NCBI GenBank assembly: GCA_003133425.1
Contig: PKXI01000466.1
Location: 1 to 8,789, forward strand
Source: Acidobacteriaceae bacterium
GTDB lineage: Bacteria; Acidobacteriota; Terriglobia; Terriglobales; Acidobacteriaceae
Direction of reading: 5' to 3'
DNA length: 8,789 bases
This document shows, in pieces, positions 1-5,793 of this stretch. Within the stretch, counting starts at the first letter, position 1. Each line of letters begins with the position of its first letter. The translations under genes were made by a program, and so were the position numbers. The notes beneath the pieces are model-generated. The model worked only from the letters and a program-made list of their open reading frames with translations, was not told the DNA's origin and did no database searches.

Positions 1-74
1 TTGGTGATGACGCCAAGACTGATGTAGTCCGTGATCCGGGCACCCGGAGGGAGTTCCGCAACCGTACGCGCCAC
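1..74 (-). CDS. IS4-family transposase, N-terminal fragment (cut by window edge)
   Basis: Reading leftward from GTG at 74-72, 24 codons are open to the window edge. They begin V-ARTVAELPPGARITD and continue YISLGVIT. This matches, from memory, the opening of the IS4-family transposases with a DDE catalytic core (typical opening MARTVAELPAGSRITDYISLGV). That N-terminal domain precedes the catalytic domain, so no catalytic residue is visible here. The GTG start is supported by a strong ribosome binding site, AGGAGG, at 86-81 with a 6-nt spacer. Two upstream ATGs (near 93 and 105) are in another frame. The family call rests on a short segment, so it is likely but not certain, and whether the full gene is intact cannot be seen. 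Confidence 0.72.
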   Translation of the reverse strand, partial: MARTVAELPPGARITDYISLGVIT

Positions 75-136
75 CTATGGCCTCCTGTCCTTGTCTCATA
101 CAGAATCCCATAAATTTAGCTAAGTGAACAGTATTG
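1..136 (-). mobile_element. End of an IS4-family insertion sequence (rest lies left of the window)
   Basis: This stretch holds the start of an IS4-type transposase gene on the minus strand and about 60 bp of leader. Read from outside inward on the minus strand, the sequence starting near 136 is CAATACTGTTCACTTAG. It resembles the terminal inverted repeat of IS4 as I remember it (TAATGCCGATCAGTTAAG), agreeing at most positions. I therefore place the outer end at about 136, with an uncertainty of a few bases. The other terminal repeat and the target duplication are outside the window, so the boundary cannot be proven. The end lies about 54 bp past the yjbQ stop codon. Confidence 0.6.
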
Positions 137-150
137 GGCAAGGTTGGACT

Positions 151-175
151 CCCGGTCTCAGAATAGAGATCCGGG
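151..175 (-). terminator. Hairpin between yjbQ and the insertion sequence
   Basis: Arms CCCGGTCTC (151-159) and GAGATCCGGG (166-175) pair over 9 bp with one bulged T at 170 and a 6-nt loop. It sits 14 bp past the yjbQ stop on the minus strand, where a terminator is expected. The sequence beyond it in that direction has no T-run, so it is not a canonical intrinsic terminator. It could instead protect the 3' end of the mRNA. Confidence 0.4.
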
Positions 176-189
176 GCGACCAGCCAGGG

Positions 190-606
<417 letters not shown>

Positions 607-611
607 CGCAG

Positions 612-617
612 CCTCCC
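612..617 (-). promoter_or_regulatory. Ribosome binding site fixing the yjbQ start
   Basis: GGGAGG on the minus strand lies 5 nt before ATG 606. It decides between this start and the in-frame ATG at 648. Confidence 0.7.
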
Positions 618-621
618 GGCA

Positions 622-647
622 TGAGCCGCCATCGACAGGGCGGCTCA
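622..647. promoter_or_regulatory. Perfect 9-bp inverted repeat in the divergent yjbQ / TPR intergenic region
   Basis: TGAGCCGCC (622-630) and GGCGGCTCA (639-647) are exact reverse complements separated by 8 nt. The element lies between two divergent genes. It could be an operator for a dimeric repressor, or a 5' leader hairpin of the yjbQ mRNA. It does not cover the yjbQ ribosome binding site (617-612). No T-run follows on either strand, which argues against a terminator. Confidence 0.5.
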
Positions 648-658
648 ACCTTTATCCT
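632..658 (+). promoter_or_regulatory. Candidate promoter of the TPR-glycosylase operon
   Basis: TCGACA (632-637) and TATCCT (653-658) have a 15-bp spacer, slightly short for a sigma-70 promoter. Transcription would begin near 665, only a few bases before GTG 669. That would explain why the gene has no ribosome binding site. The right arm of the inverted repeat at 622-647 falls inside the spacer. Confidence 0.3.
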
Positions 659-668
659 AAAGATAGCC

Positions 669-1097
669 GTGACCGCAACCAACGTTCCCACAGCCGAAGA
701 GCACTGCCAGCGCGGGCTTGACCTGCTCGCAGCCGGGGCGCCGGCTGAGGCTGCCGAGGCTTTTCGCGCCGCCATTGCAGTCGAATCCGCACAGCCGGGC
801 CCCGCGGCTCCCGGCCCCGCGACGCCAAGCCCCGCAAATATTGAAGCGCATCACGGGCTGGTTCGCACCCTCCGCGACGCCGGGCGGCTGGAGCAATCCA
901 TCGGCGCGGCCCTGGCGCTGACCACCCTCACGCCCGCAGACCCGCTGGCGCATACGGCGCTCTCCATCAGTTTGCAAGCCGGCGGTCATGTGCCCGAGGC
1001 CGAAGCCGCCACCGCGCGTGCCCGCGTTCTTGAGTGGAAGCTTCAACTTCAGCCTCCACCGGAGAAGTCCCTGTCGACGCAGGACCTTGAGCCGTGA
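669..1097 (+). CDS. Small tetratricopeptide-repeat protein
   Basis: With GTG 669 as start this is a 142-residue cytoplasmic protein with no signal peptide. A first TPR-like helix pair (about 9-39, AEEHCQRGLDLLAAG then EAAEAFRAAIAVE) is followed by a Pro/Ala-rich linker (43-56). A second TPR (57-88) and a third (91-124, DPLAHTALSISLQAGGHVPE) then follow, ending in a charged tail. The end of the third repeat, ARARVLEWKLQL (117-128), is the form I recall from short acidobacterial TPR proteins. TPRs bind other proteins, and no partner can be named. The frame is open back to ATG 621, but that start lies in the inverted repeat and lacks a ribosome binding site, so I prefer GTG. Its stop overlaps the next gene's GTG by 4 bp, implying coupled translation with the glycosylase. 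Confidence 0.75.
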   Translation: MTATNVPTAEEHCQRGLDLLAAGAPAEAAEAFRAAIAVESAQPGPAAPGPATPSPANIEAHHGLVRTLRDAGRLEQSIGAALALTTLTPADPLAHTALSISLQAGGHVPEAEAATARARVLEWKLQLQPPPEKSLSTQDLEP

Positions 1098-1786
1098 AAG
1101 CCCACCGCCGGCCCGCTCCTGCCGAGCGCCTGCGCCGCATGCACGACCAGCTTGCCAAGGCCTATGGACCCCAATACTGGTGGCCGGCCAAGACTCCCTT
1201 TGAGGTCATTCTCGGCGCATACCTGACGCAGAACACGGCTTGGAAGGCGGTGGAGCGCTCGCTCGCCAACCTGCGCACAGCCGGGGCGCTCACCGTGGAC
1301 GGTCTCCGTGCGCTGCCGCTCGAAGAGCTGCGCCGATGCATCCAGCCCTCCGGATTCTTCACTCGCAAGGCACAGGCCCTGAAGGCATTTGTCGCCATGC
1401 TCGACGAGGAGTTTGGCGGATCGCTCGAAGCTCTCGCGGCCTCTCCAACCGCCGCACTTCGGGAGCGCCTTATGGCTCTTCCGGGCGTCGGACCGGAGAC
1501 AGCCGACGCGATTTTGCTTTATGCGCTCGGCCATCCTATTCCAGTTGCCGATGAATATTTGCGCCGTATCGCCGAACGCCACCAGCTTATCGAGCTTCCA
1601 TCCGGCTCCAAAAGCTACGACGCCTTGACCGAGCTCACCCGGCAGGCGTTTGCCGCAGATCCAACCCCCAGCCAAGCCCTGCTCTTCAACGAGTTCCACG
1701 CCCTCACCGTTGCCGTGGGCAAGGCACATTGCGGACGAATCGCACGCTGCGAGGGTTGTCCGCTGGCTGGCGATCTTCTGCGTTAG
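1094..1786 (+). CDS. Endonuclease III-related DNA glycosylase (COG2231, MagIII-like)
   Basis: This 230-residue HhH-GPD protein opens with the block WWPAKTPFEVILGAYLTQNT (29-48), typical of COG2231, which includes the Helicobacter pylori 3-methyladenine glycosylase MagIII. The helix-hairpin-helix is LPGVGPETADAI (129-140), and the catalytic aspartate is D153 in VADEYLRR. Glu135 stands where endonuclease III has its catalytic lysine. MagIII shows the same change as I recall it, so a base-excision glycosylase without AP-lyase activity is expected. Alkylated bases are a likely but unproven substrate. The C-terminus has C213-x5-C219-x2-C222 and then ends in LLR. The fourth cysteine of the usual C-x6-C-x2-C-x5-C iron-sulfur motif is absent (Leu228) and the first spacing is one short. 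The GTG start overlaps the TPR stop (GTGA). Confidence 0.85.
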   Translation: MKAHRRPAPAERLRRMHDQLAKAYGPQYWWPAKTPFEVILGAYLTQNTAWKAVERSLANLRTAGALTVDGLRALPLEELRRCIQPSGFFTRKAQALKAFVAMLDEEFGGSLEALAASPTAALRERLMALPGVGPETADAILLYALGHPIPVADEYLRRIAERHQLIELPSGSKSYDALTELTRQAFAADPTPSQALLFNEFHALTVAVGKAHCGRIARCEGCPLAGDLLR

Positions 1787-1811
1787 ATTCAATTAGCTCC
1801 CAGTCCCAATT

Positions 1812-1821
1812 CTTCGCGAAG
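1812..1821. repeat. 10-bp perfect palindrome downstream of the glycosylase gene
   Basis: CTTCGCGAAG is self-complementary and lies 26 bp past the stop at 1786. One more matching pair (1810/1823) flanks it beyond a mismatch. It could be a protein-binding site. As an RNA it has no loop, and no T-run follows, so it is a poor terminator. Confidence 0.3.
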
Positions 1822-1849
1822 GAACGCCGTCCGTCAGTCGACAAAGGAG

Positions 1850-1882
1850 CCGAGAGCTGGAAGCTGAAAGCTGGAAGCTCGG
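1850..1882. repeat. Tandem AGCTGRA heptamer repeat flanked by CCGAG / CTCGG
   Basis: From 1855 to 1879 the sequence is AGCTGGA, AGCTGAA, AGCTGGA, AGCT: about 3.6 copies of a heptamer, or two AGCTGGAAGCT units 14 bp apart. The array is bracketed by the inverted pair CCGAG (1850-1854) and CTCGG (1878-1882), which overlaps the array's end. It lies 39 bp before the DUF3467 start. I recall similar GCTGGAAGCTGAAAGCT arrays between genes in acidobacterial genomes. No function is known to me. Confidence 0.6.
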
Positions 1883-1917
1883 CATTTCAGCCCCTCGCAG
1901 CGTAATCTGGAGGCACC

Positions 1918-2223
1918 ATGAGTCAATCCGCGCAACAGCCACAGATGAATCTTGTCCAGACCCCCGACTACCGCGAGACCTACGCCAACAGCGTCCAGGT
2001 GCGCGTCAGTGTGTGGGATTTCCAGCTCGTCTTCGGACTGGCTTCCAGCGAGACCCCCGAGCAGGTCACCATCCGCAATCACTCTGCCATCTTTCTGAGC
2101 CCGCAGCAGGCCAAGGCTCTGTGGAACGTGCTCGGCCAGAATCTCGCCCAGTACGAACAGGCCTTCGGCACGCTGAACCTGGAGCCGCACGGCCACAACT
2201 TCCCGCAGGGACCAGTGAACTAA
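1918..2223 (+). CDS. DUF3467 domain-containing protein
   Basis: This 101-residue cytoplasmic protein matches the DUF3467 family along most of its length. It has YANSVQVRVSVWDFQLVFG (22-40), a central strand region ending in IRNHSAIFLSPQQAKALWNVL (52-72), and the helical tail NLAQYEQAFG (75-84). The family is small, widespread in bacteria and of unknown biochemical function. It has the mixed beta-strand then helix layout seen here, with no catalytic motif. The ATG start is well supported by GGAGG (1909-1913), 4 nt upstream. The gene appears to be its own unit, with 131 bp before it and a dispersed repeat after it. No membrane segment or signal peptide is visible. Confidence 0.85.
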   Translation: MSQSAQQPQMNLVQTPDYRETYANSVQVRVSVWDFQLVFGLASSETPEQVTIRNHSAIFLSPQQAKALWNVLGQNLAQYEQAFGTLNLEPHGHNFPQGPVN

Positions 2224-2233
2224 CTACTCTGCC

Positions 2234-2320
2234 CGGCTTCCCGTTCGAATGTCATCCTGAGCGAGCAAAGCGAGTCGAAGGACCTGCGTTTTGTTCTTCT
2301 GATGAAAGGCCGGGAAGCCG
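2234..2320. repeat. REP-like dispersed repeat framed by 10-bp inverted arms
   Basis: The core at 2251-2288 begins GTCATCCTGAGCGAGC and ends GTCGAAGGACCTGCG. This is a form I know as a very common intergenic repeat in acidobacterial and several other genomes, usually seen as GTCATCCTGAGCGAAGCGAAGGACCT. Around it, CGGCTTCCCG (2234-2243) and CGGGAAGCCG (2311-2320) are exact reverse complements 67 bp apart. The whole block could fold as one long hairpin or behave as a small non-autonomous mobile unit. It fills most of the gap between the DUF3467 and glycosyltransferase genes. Confidence 0.65.
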
Positions 2321-2335
2321 AAAGCCCCATTTATC

Positions 2336-2340
2336 AGGAG
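2336..2340 (+). promoter_or_regulatory. Ribosome binding site that fixes a TTG start
   Basis: AGGAG lies 7 nt before TTG 2348. It supports the rare start codon over any internal ATG, the first of which (2402) would remove the charged N-terminus before the first membrane helix. Confidence 0.65.
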
Positions 2341-2347
2341 CGATCTG

Positions 2348-3958
2348 TTGCGCTTCAAGAGACTCATTGAGCCCCGGTTGGACGAGCCGCTGCCCCTCTG
2401 GATGATCTTTCCGGTCATCTTCACGGCGCTTTACGCCACCCACTTCACGCTGTTGAGGGTCCCCTACTACTGGGACGAGGCGGGCTACTACATTCCCGCG
2501 GCTTGGGACTTTTTCCGCACCGGCTCGCTGATCCCCATCACCACGCTCACCAATGCCCATCCGCCGCTGCCCAGCATTTATCTCGCGCTGTGGTGGAAGA
2601 CTTCCGGCTTCCTGCCCGAGGTGACGCGCGAGGCCGTGCTGATGGTGGCCTCGATGGGATTGCTTGCGGTTTGGCGGTTGGCGATGCGGCTGGTCGGAGT
2701 GCCCGCAGTCGCTTTCTGGACGGTGCTTCTTACCGGCCTCTACCCCATCTGGTTTGCGCAGAGCTCGCTGGCCCACGCGGACATTTTTGCCGCGGCCAGC
2801 ACGTTGTGGGGCTTGGCGTACGCATTACCCGAGAACGACCGTAAGCCGTGGGCCGCGGCGCTGTGGTTTTCGGCCGCCGCGCTCTCGAAAGAAACGGCCA
2901 TCGCTATTCCGCTAACGCTGGCTGCCGTCAGCTTCATTGAAGCCTTCCGCGCGCAACCGCCTGTCCGGCGGCGTTTGCTGCTGGAGACGGCTTGGCTTTC
3001 AAGTTGTGTTCTTCCGCTGGCCGCTTGGTACGCGTGGCACTACTTCAAGACCGGCTTCCTCTTCGGCAATCCCGCGTTCCTTCGCTACAACGCCCAGGCC
3101 AATCTCTCGCCCGTGCGCTTCCTCGCCGCCTTCGGCCATCGTATTCTCCACCTCACCGCGCACATGAACATGTTTGTGCCGGTGTTGATGACGATTGCCG
3201 CCCTGCTGCTGGCTCCCCGGCCCGACGCTGAAGGCCACGAGCGGGCTTCTATCGCCCGCTCTGCGCTGTACCGGATCCTGGTTCTGCTCCTGGTCAACGC
3301 CGCGCTGTTCAGCGTTTTGGGCGGCGCGCTGCTCACCCGCTATCTGCTCCCCATGTATCCGCTGGTCCTGCTGGTGGCCGTCACTACTTTCTATCGCCGC
3401 GTTCCCCTCTGGCACGGAGTTGCCGTGTTTTGTGCGGCGGCTTTTCTGGTGGGTCTGTTCGTCAATCCGCCTTATGGCTTTGCCCCGGAAGACAACCTCG
3501 CCTATGCACGCGTGGTGCGCATGCACCTGGCCGGCATCGCCCAGCTTGAACATCGCTATCCCGGCGCCACGGTGCTTTCCGCCTGGCCCATGACCGACGA
3601 ACTGACCCGGCCCGAACTGGGTTATGTAAAGCAGCCCATCGATGTCGCAAGGATTGAGGACTTCACCCCTGCGCAAATTGGGATCGCGGCCCAGGAACCG
3701 GAAAAATACTCCGCGGCGCTGGTCTTCTCCACCAAGTACGATCCGCCCTCGCCGCTGCTGAGCCTGGGCGCAAAGAGCGAAGCACTGGATGAGCAGTTCT
3801 TTGGTCTGCACCACGATCTGCGGCCTGAAACCATTGCCAGGGTGCTGGGCGGAACACTGGTGTGGAAGCGCGACGACGACGGAATGTGGATCGCGCTCAT
3901 CCGCTTCAACCGGCAAGTCGAGGCGCGGCTGGAGAACTCTCACACTGCCGGCCGCTAA
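2348..3958 (+). CDS. Integral membrane glycosyltransferase, GT39/ArnT-like (GT-C fold)
   Basis: This 536-residue protein starts at TTG with a good ribosome binding site. A first membrane helix (about 17-36) is followed by the periplasmic loop YYWDEAGYYIPAAWDFFRTG (40-59). Asp43-Glu44 there is the acidic pair of the dolichyl/polyprenyl-phosphate-mannose family. NAHPPLPSIYLALWW (69-83), SLAHADIFAAAS (140-151), ALSKETAIAIPL (178-189) and ALLTRYLLPMYPL (327-339) are also typical of the GT39/ArnT-like family. I count roughly ten hydrophobic segments up to about residue 372, then a soluble domain of about 160 residues. Such enzymes move a sugar from a polyprenyl-phosphate donor to a protein or lipid on the outer face of the inner membrane. 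Donor and acceptor cannot be read from sequence. No glycan cluster surrounds it. Confidence 0.8.
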   Translation: MRFKRLIEPRLDEPLPLWMIFPVIFTALYATHFTLLRVPYYWDEAGYYIPAAWDFFRTGSLIPITTLTNAHPPLPSIYLALWWKTSGFLPEVTREAVLMVASMGLLAVWRLAMRLVGVPAVAFWTVLLTGLYPIWFAQSSLAHADIFAAASTLWGLAYALPENDRKPWAAALWFSAAALSKETAIAIPLTLAAVSFIEAFRAQPPVRRRLLLETAWLSSCVLPLAAWYAWHYFKTGFLFGNPAFLRYNAQANLSPVRFLAAFGHRILHLTAHMNMFVPVLMTIAALLLAPRPDAEGHERASIARSALYRILVLLLVNAALFSVLGGALLTRYLLPMYPLVLLVAVTTFYRRVPLWHGVAVFCAAAFLVGLFVNPPYGFAPEDNLAYARVVRMHLAGIAQLEHRYPGATVLSAWPMTDELTRPELGYVKQPIDVARIEDFTPAQIGIAAQEPEKYSAALVFSTKYDPPSPLLSLGAKSEALDEQFFGLHHDLRPETIARVLGGTLVWKRDDDGMWIALIRFNRQVEARLENSHTAGR

Positions 3959-3965
3959 AGCGGCC
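3950..3965 (+). terminator. GC-only stem-loop with the stop codon in its loop
   Basis: GGCCGC (3950-3955) and GCGGCC (3960-3965) pair perfectly around the loop TAAA, which contains the glycosyltransferase stop TAA (3956-3958). No T-run follows. It may protect the 3' end of the mRNA or help termination or attenuation, but it is not a standard intrinsic terminator. Confidence 0.35.
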
Positions 3966-4002
3966 AGGTCAGGATGCGGCCCAGGGGCAGGGGAGCAACG
4001 CC

Positions 4003-4008
4003 TATAAT
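4003..4008 (+). promoter_or_regulatory. Consensus -10 box (TATAAT) of the FlgO/TPR gene
   Basis: A perfect TATAAT lies 9 nt before GTG 4018, in a 59-bp gap that is otherwise GC-rich. Transcription would start near 4015, giving a leader of only a few bases. No clear -35 hexamer is seen 16-18 bp upstream. Confidence 0.5.
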
Positions 4009-4017
4009 CAGGCTGTC

Positions 4018-5703
4018 GTGCCTACTTCTTTTTCATTCCGTTTCAGCCGCGTGCGGCGTATCGCTGCTTGCGCTTGCCTCATGATTGCACTCGCATTTTC
4101 TACGGCGGTTTGCGCGCAGGGACAGTCAAGTGGCGATAGCTCTGTGACCACCTCCGCAGCCGACCGCGGGCGCATTCTGCTGGTGCTGCCCTTTGACAAC
4201 CGCACCGGCCAGCCCAGCCTGGAGTGGATTCGCGAGGCCGCGCCGGAATTGATCAGCAGCCGCTTTCGCTCGGTGGGCTTTGAGCCCATGAGCCGCGCCG
4301 ACCGCCGGTATGCCTTGGACCATCTCGGTCTGCCGCAGGGGTTCCATCCCTCCCGCGCCAGTTCGCTCAAGTTGGCCCAGACGCTGGATGCGGATTCGAT
4401 CGTGGTGGGCAGCTACATCACTGATGGAACCGGCATTGTGGCTGAGGCCCGTCTTGTGGACGTGCCCCATCTGCGCATGAGCCAGGCGGTCACAGCCCGC
4501 GGCGAAATGCGCAACCTGATCGATGTTTTCGACTCTCTGGCCTGGAAGCTCACCCGCCAGCTCGATCCCCGCACCAGCGTCGCTGAGGAGACGTTCATTG
4601 CCGCGGGAAAGGGCATGCATCTGGACGCTTTTGAGCAGTACGTCCGCGGAATTACGGAATCCGACCAGGCGGAGCGCCTGCGCCATCTTGAGCTGGCCGT
4701 TAAGTTGAGCCCGGATTTTGGCCCCGCGCTGGTGGACCTGGGCCGTGAATACTACAACGGCCAGCAATACGAGCAGGCTGCCGACGCTTTTGCCAAGGTG
4801 GATAAAAACGGCCCCGACGGTCTTGAGGCCGGCTACTACCGCGGCTTGTCGCTATTGTTCTCCGGCGATTATGCAAAGGCGGAACAGGCCTTTGCCGACG
4901 TCGCTCGCATCCTGCCGCTGGCCGAAGTTGTGAACAACGAAGCGGTGGCAGTCAGCCGCCAGGGACACGACGGCACCGGCCTGTTTGTGCAGGCCGCGGC
5001 CGACGATCCCAACTCCGCCGACTACCACTTCAACCTGGCGGTGAGCCTGAAACATCACGGACAGGCCCCCGGCGCCATGAATGAACTGGCGCAGTGTCTC
5101 AGACTGCGGCCCGCAGACACCGAGGCGCTGGCGCTGCAGGTGGCGTGGAAGCAACCGGCCGCTCCGCAAGCTACCGCACCAGCCGCGCCGGCAGCCGCAG
5201 CGCCCAACGCCAGCCCGGACGTTGACGCCGCACCCGATCCGCTGGAACGCATTGTGCGCAGCTTCGATGCCGTGGCCTTTCGCCAGGCAGCACTGATGCT
5301 GGACCAGGTGGACGCATCGCGGCTTGCCACGCTCACGCCTCTGGAGCAGGCGCAGAAGCTCTCTGCTCAGGCCAAGGGCTTTCTCGATCGCGGATTGTTA
5401 CTCGAAGCTGAGCGGCTTTATCAATCGGCCGTTGCTGCCGACAGCAAGTGCGCTGAAGCCCACGCCGGCCTTGCTCAGGTCCGCGAACGCACCGGCGCCG
5501 CCGACGCCGCCCGCAACGAAGCTCATACAGCATTGAAACTGAAATCCAGCGCCGATGCGTACCTGGTGCTGGGCCGACTCGATCTTGCGTCTAACCACCT
5601 GAGTGACGCCGGCAACGAGGCCGCCGAAGCCCTCAAGCTGGAACCCACCAGCCAGGCGGCCCAGGAACTGTCCCGGCAGGTTCAGGCCAGGACAGGGCAT
5701 TGA
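4018..5703 (+). CDS. Secreted protein with FlgO/TolB-like N-terminal domain and TPR repeats
   Basis: From GTG 4018 this is 561 residues. An Arg-rich start and hydrophobic stretch (about 15-30) form a signal peptide with likely cleavage at VCA|QG after 33. Cys32 is not in a proper lipobox, so I expect a soluble periplasmic protein. Residues 50-185 resemble the FlgO/TolB-N fold: ILLVLPFDNRTGQPSLEWI (53-71), then LDADSIVVGSYITDGTGIVAEARLVD (123-148), which is the usual strand pattern. TPR-like helix pairs fill about 203-372 (AFEQYVRG, YYNGQQYEQAADAFAK, YRGLSLLFSGDYAKAEQAF). A Pro/Ala-rich linker (380-407) leads to a second TPR block (446-555). The frame stays open upstream to 3862, but that part lies inside the glycosyltransferase gene and reads as basic non-family sequence. 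The protein probably works as an envelope scaffold, and its partner is unknown. Confidence 0.75.
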   Translation: MPTSFSFRFSRVRRIAACACLMIALAFSTAVCAQGQSSGDSSVTTSAADRGRILLVLPFDNRTGQPSLEWIREAAPELISSRFRSVGFEPMSRADRRYALDHLGLPQGFHPSRASSLKLAQTLDADSIVVGSYITDGTGIVAEARLVDVPHLRMSQAVTARGEMRNLIDVFDSLAWKLTRQLDPRTSVAEETFIAAGKGMHLDAFEQYVRGITESDQAERLRHLELAVKLSPDFGPALVDLGREYYNGQQYEQAADAFAKVDKNGPDGLEAGYYRGLSLLFSGDYAKAEQAFADVARILPLAEVVNNEAVAVSRQGHDGTGLFVQAAADDPNSADYHFNLAVSLKHHGQAPGAMNELAQCLRLRPADTEALALQVAWKQPAAPQATAPAAPAAAAPNASPDVDAAPDPLERIVRSFDAVAFRQAALMLDQVDASRLATLTPLEQAQKLSAQAKGFLDRGLLLEAERLYQSAVAADSKCAEAHAGLAQVRERTGAADAARNEAHTALKLKSSADAYLVLGRLDLASNHLSDAGNEAAEALKLEPTSQAAQELSRQVQARTGH

Positions 5704-5706
5704 AAG

Positions 5707-5728
5707 CGGGGCCTCACCACGGGCCCCG
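5707..5728 (+). terminator. Stem-loop after the FlgO/TPR gene
   Basis: CGGGGCC (5707-5713) and GGCCCCG (5722-5728) pair perfectly over 7 bp with an 8-nt loop, starting 3 bp past the stop codon. No T-run follows, so termination would need Rho or the hairpin serves mRNA stability. Confidence 0.45.
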
Positions 5729-5738
5729 GAGTGTGCTA

Positions 5739-5769
5739 CTAACTATTGCGCGGATAGTCCTATAGTTAG
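5739..5769 (+). promoter_or_regulatory. Nested dyads overlapping the NfeD operon promoter
   Basis: CTAACTAT (5739-5746) and ATAGTTAG (5762-5769) are exact reverse complements 15 nt apart. A further ATAGT (5754-5758) pairs with the inner ACTAT (5742-5746) at 7-nt spacing and repeats directly at 5762-5766. TATAGT (5761-5766) is the likely -10 box, so a regulator binding the dyad would cover the promoter. A convincing -35 hexamer is not seen. Confidence 0.45.
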
Positions 5770-5780
5770 GTGCAGGCTCC

Positions 5781-5786
5781 AGAGGA
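5781..5786 (+). promoter_or_regulatory. Ribosome binding site choosing ATG 5794 for the NfeD protease
   Basis: AGAGGA lies 7 nt before ATG 5794. The alternative in-frame GTG at 5770 sits directly after the -10 box and would add eight residues before the signal peptide. Confidence 0.65.
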
Positions 5787-5793
5787 ACAAGCC

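Noticed and set aside
621..668. ATG 621 as start of the small TPR protein
   Set aside because: It lies within the inverted repeat only 14 bp from the divergent yjbQ start and has no ribosome binding site. GTG 669 fits the promoter-like box better, although ATG 621 is not excluded.
780..840. GGGCCCCG / CCCGGCCCCG stretch in the TPR gene as a structural repeat
   Set aside because: It encodes a Pro/Ala linker, and the short GC-rich repetition is explained by codon use for Pro, Gly and Ala.
1049..1792. A 247-codon minus-strand open frame covering the glycosylase gene
   Set aside because: The plus strand encodes recognised HhH-GPD motifs over the same span, and the minus-strand product has none.
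2252..2776. A 174-codon minus-strand open frame running from the glycosyltransferase into the dispersed repeat
   Set aside because: Low-complexity charged product with no domain and no ribosome binding site that I can see. It is antisense to a real gene.
2999..3943. A 314-codon open frame on the minus strand inside the glycosyltransferase gene
   Set aside because: It is antisense to a clear membrane enzyme. Its product is rich in Gln, His, Arg and Gly with no family features, which is typical of the reverse strand of GC-rich genes.
3862..4017. N-terminal extension of the FlgO/TPR protein back into the glycosyltransferase gene
   Set aside because: It would overlap the upstream gene by 97 bp and place 52 basic residues before a clear signal peptide.
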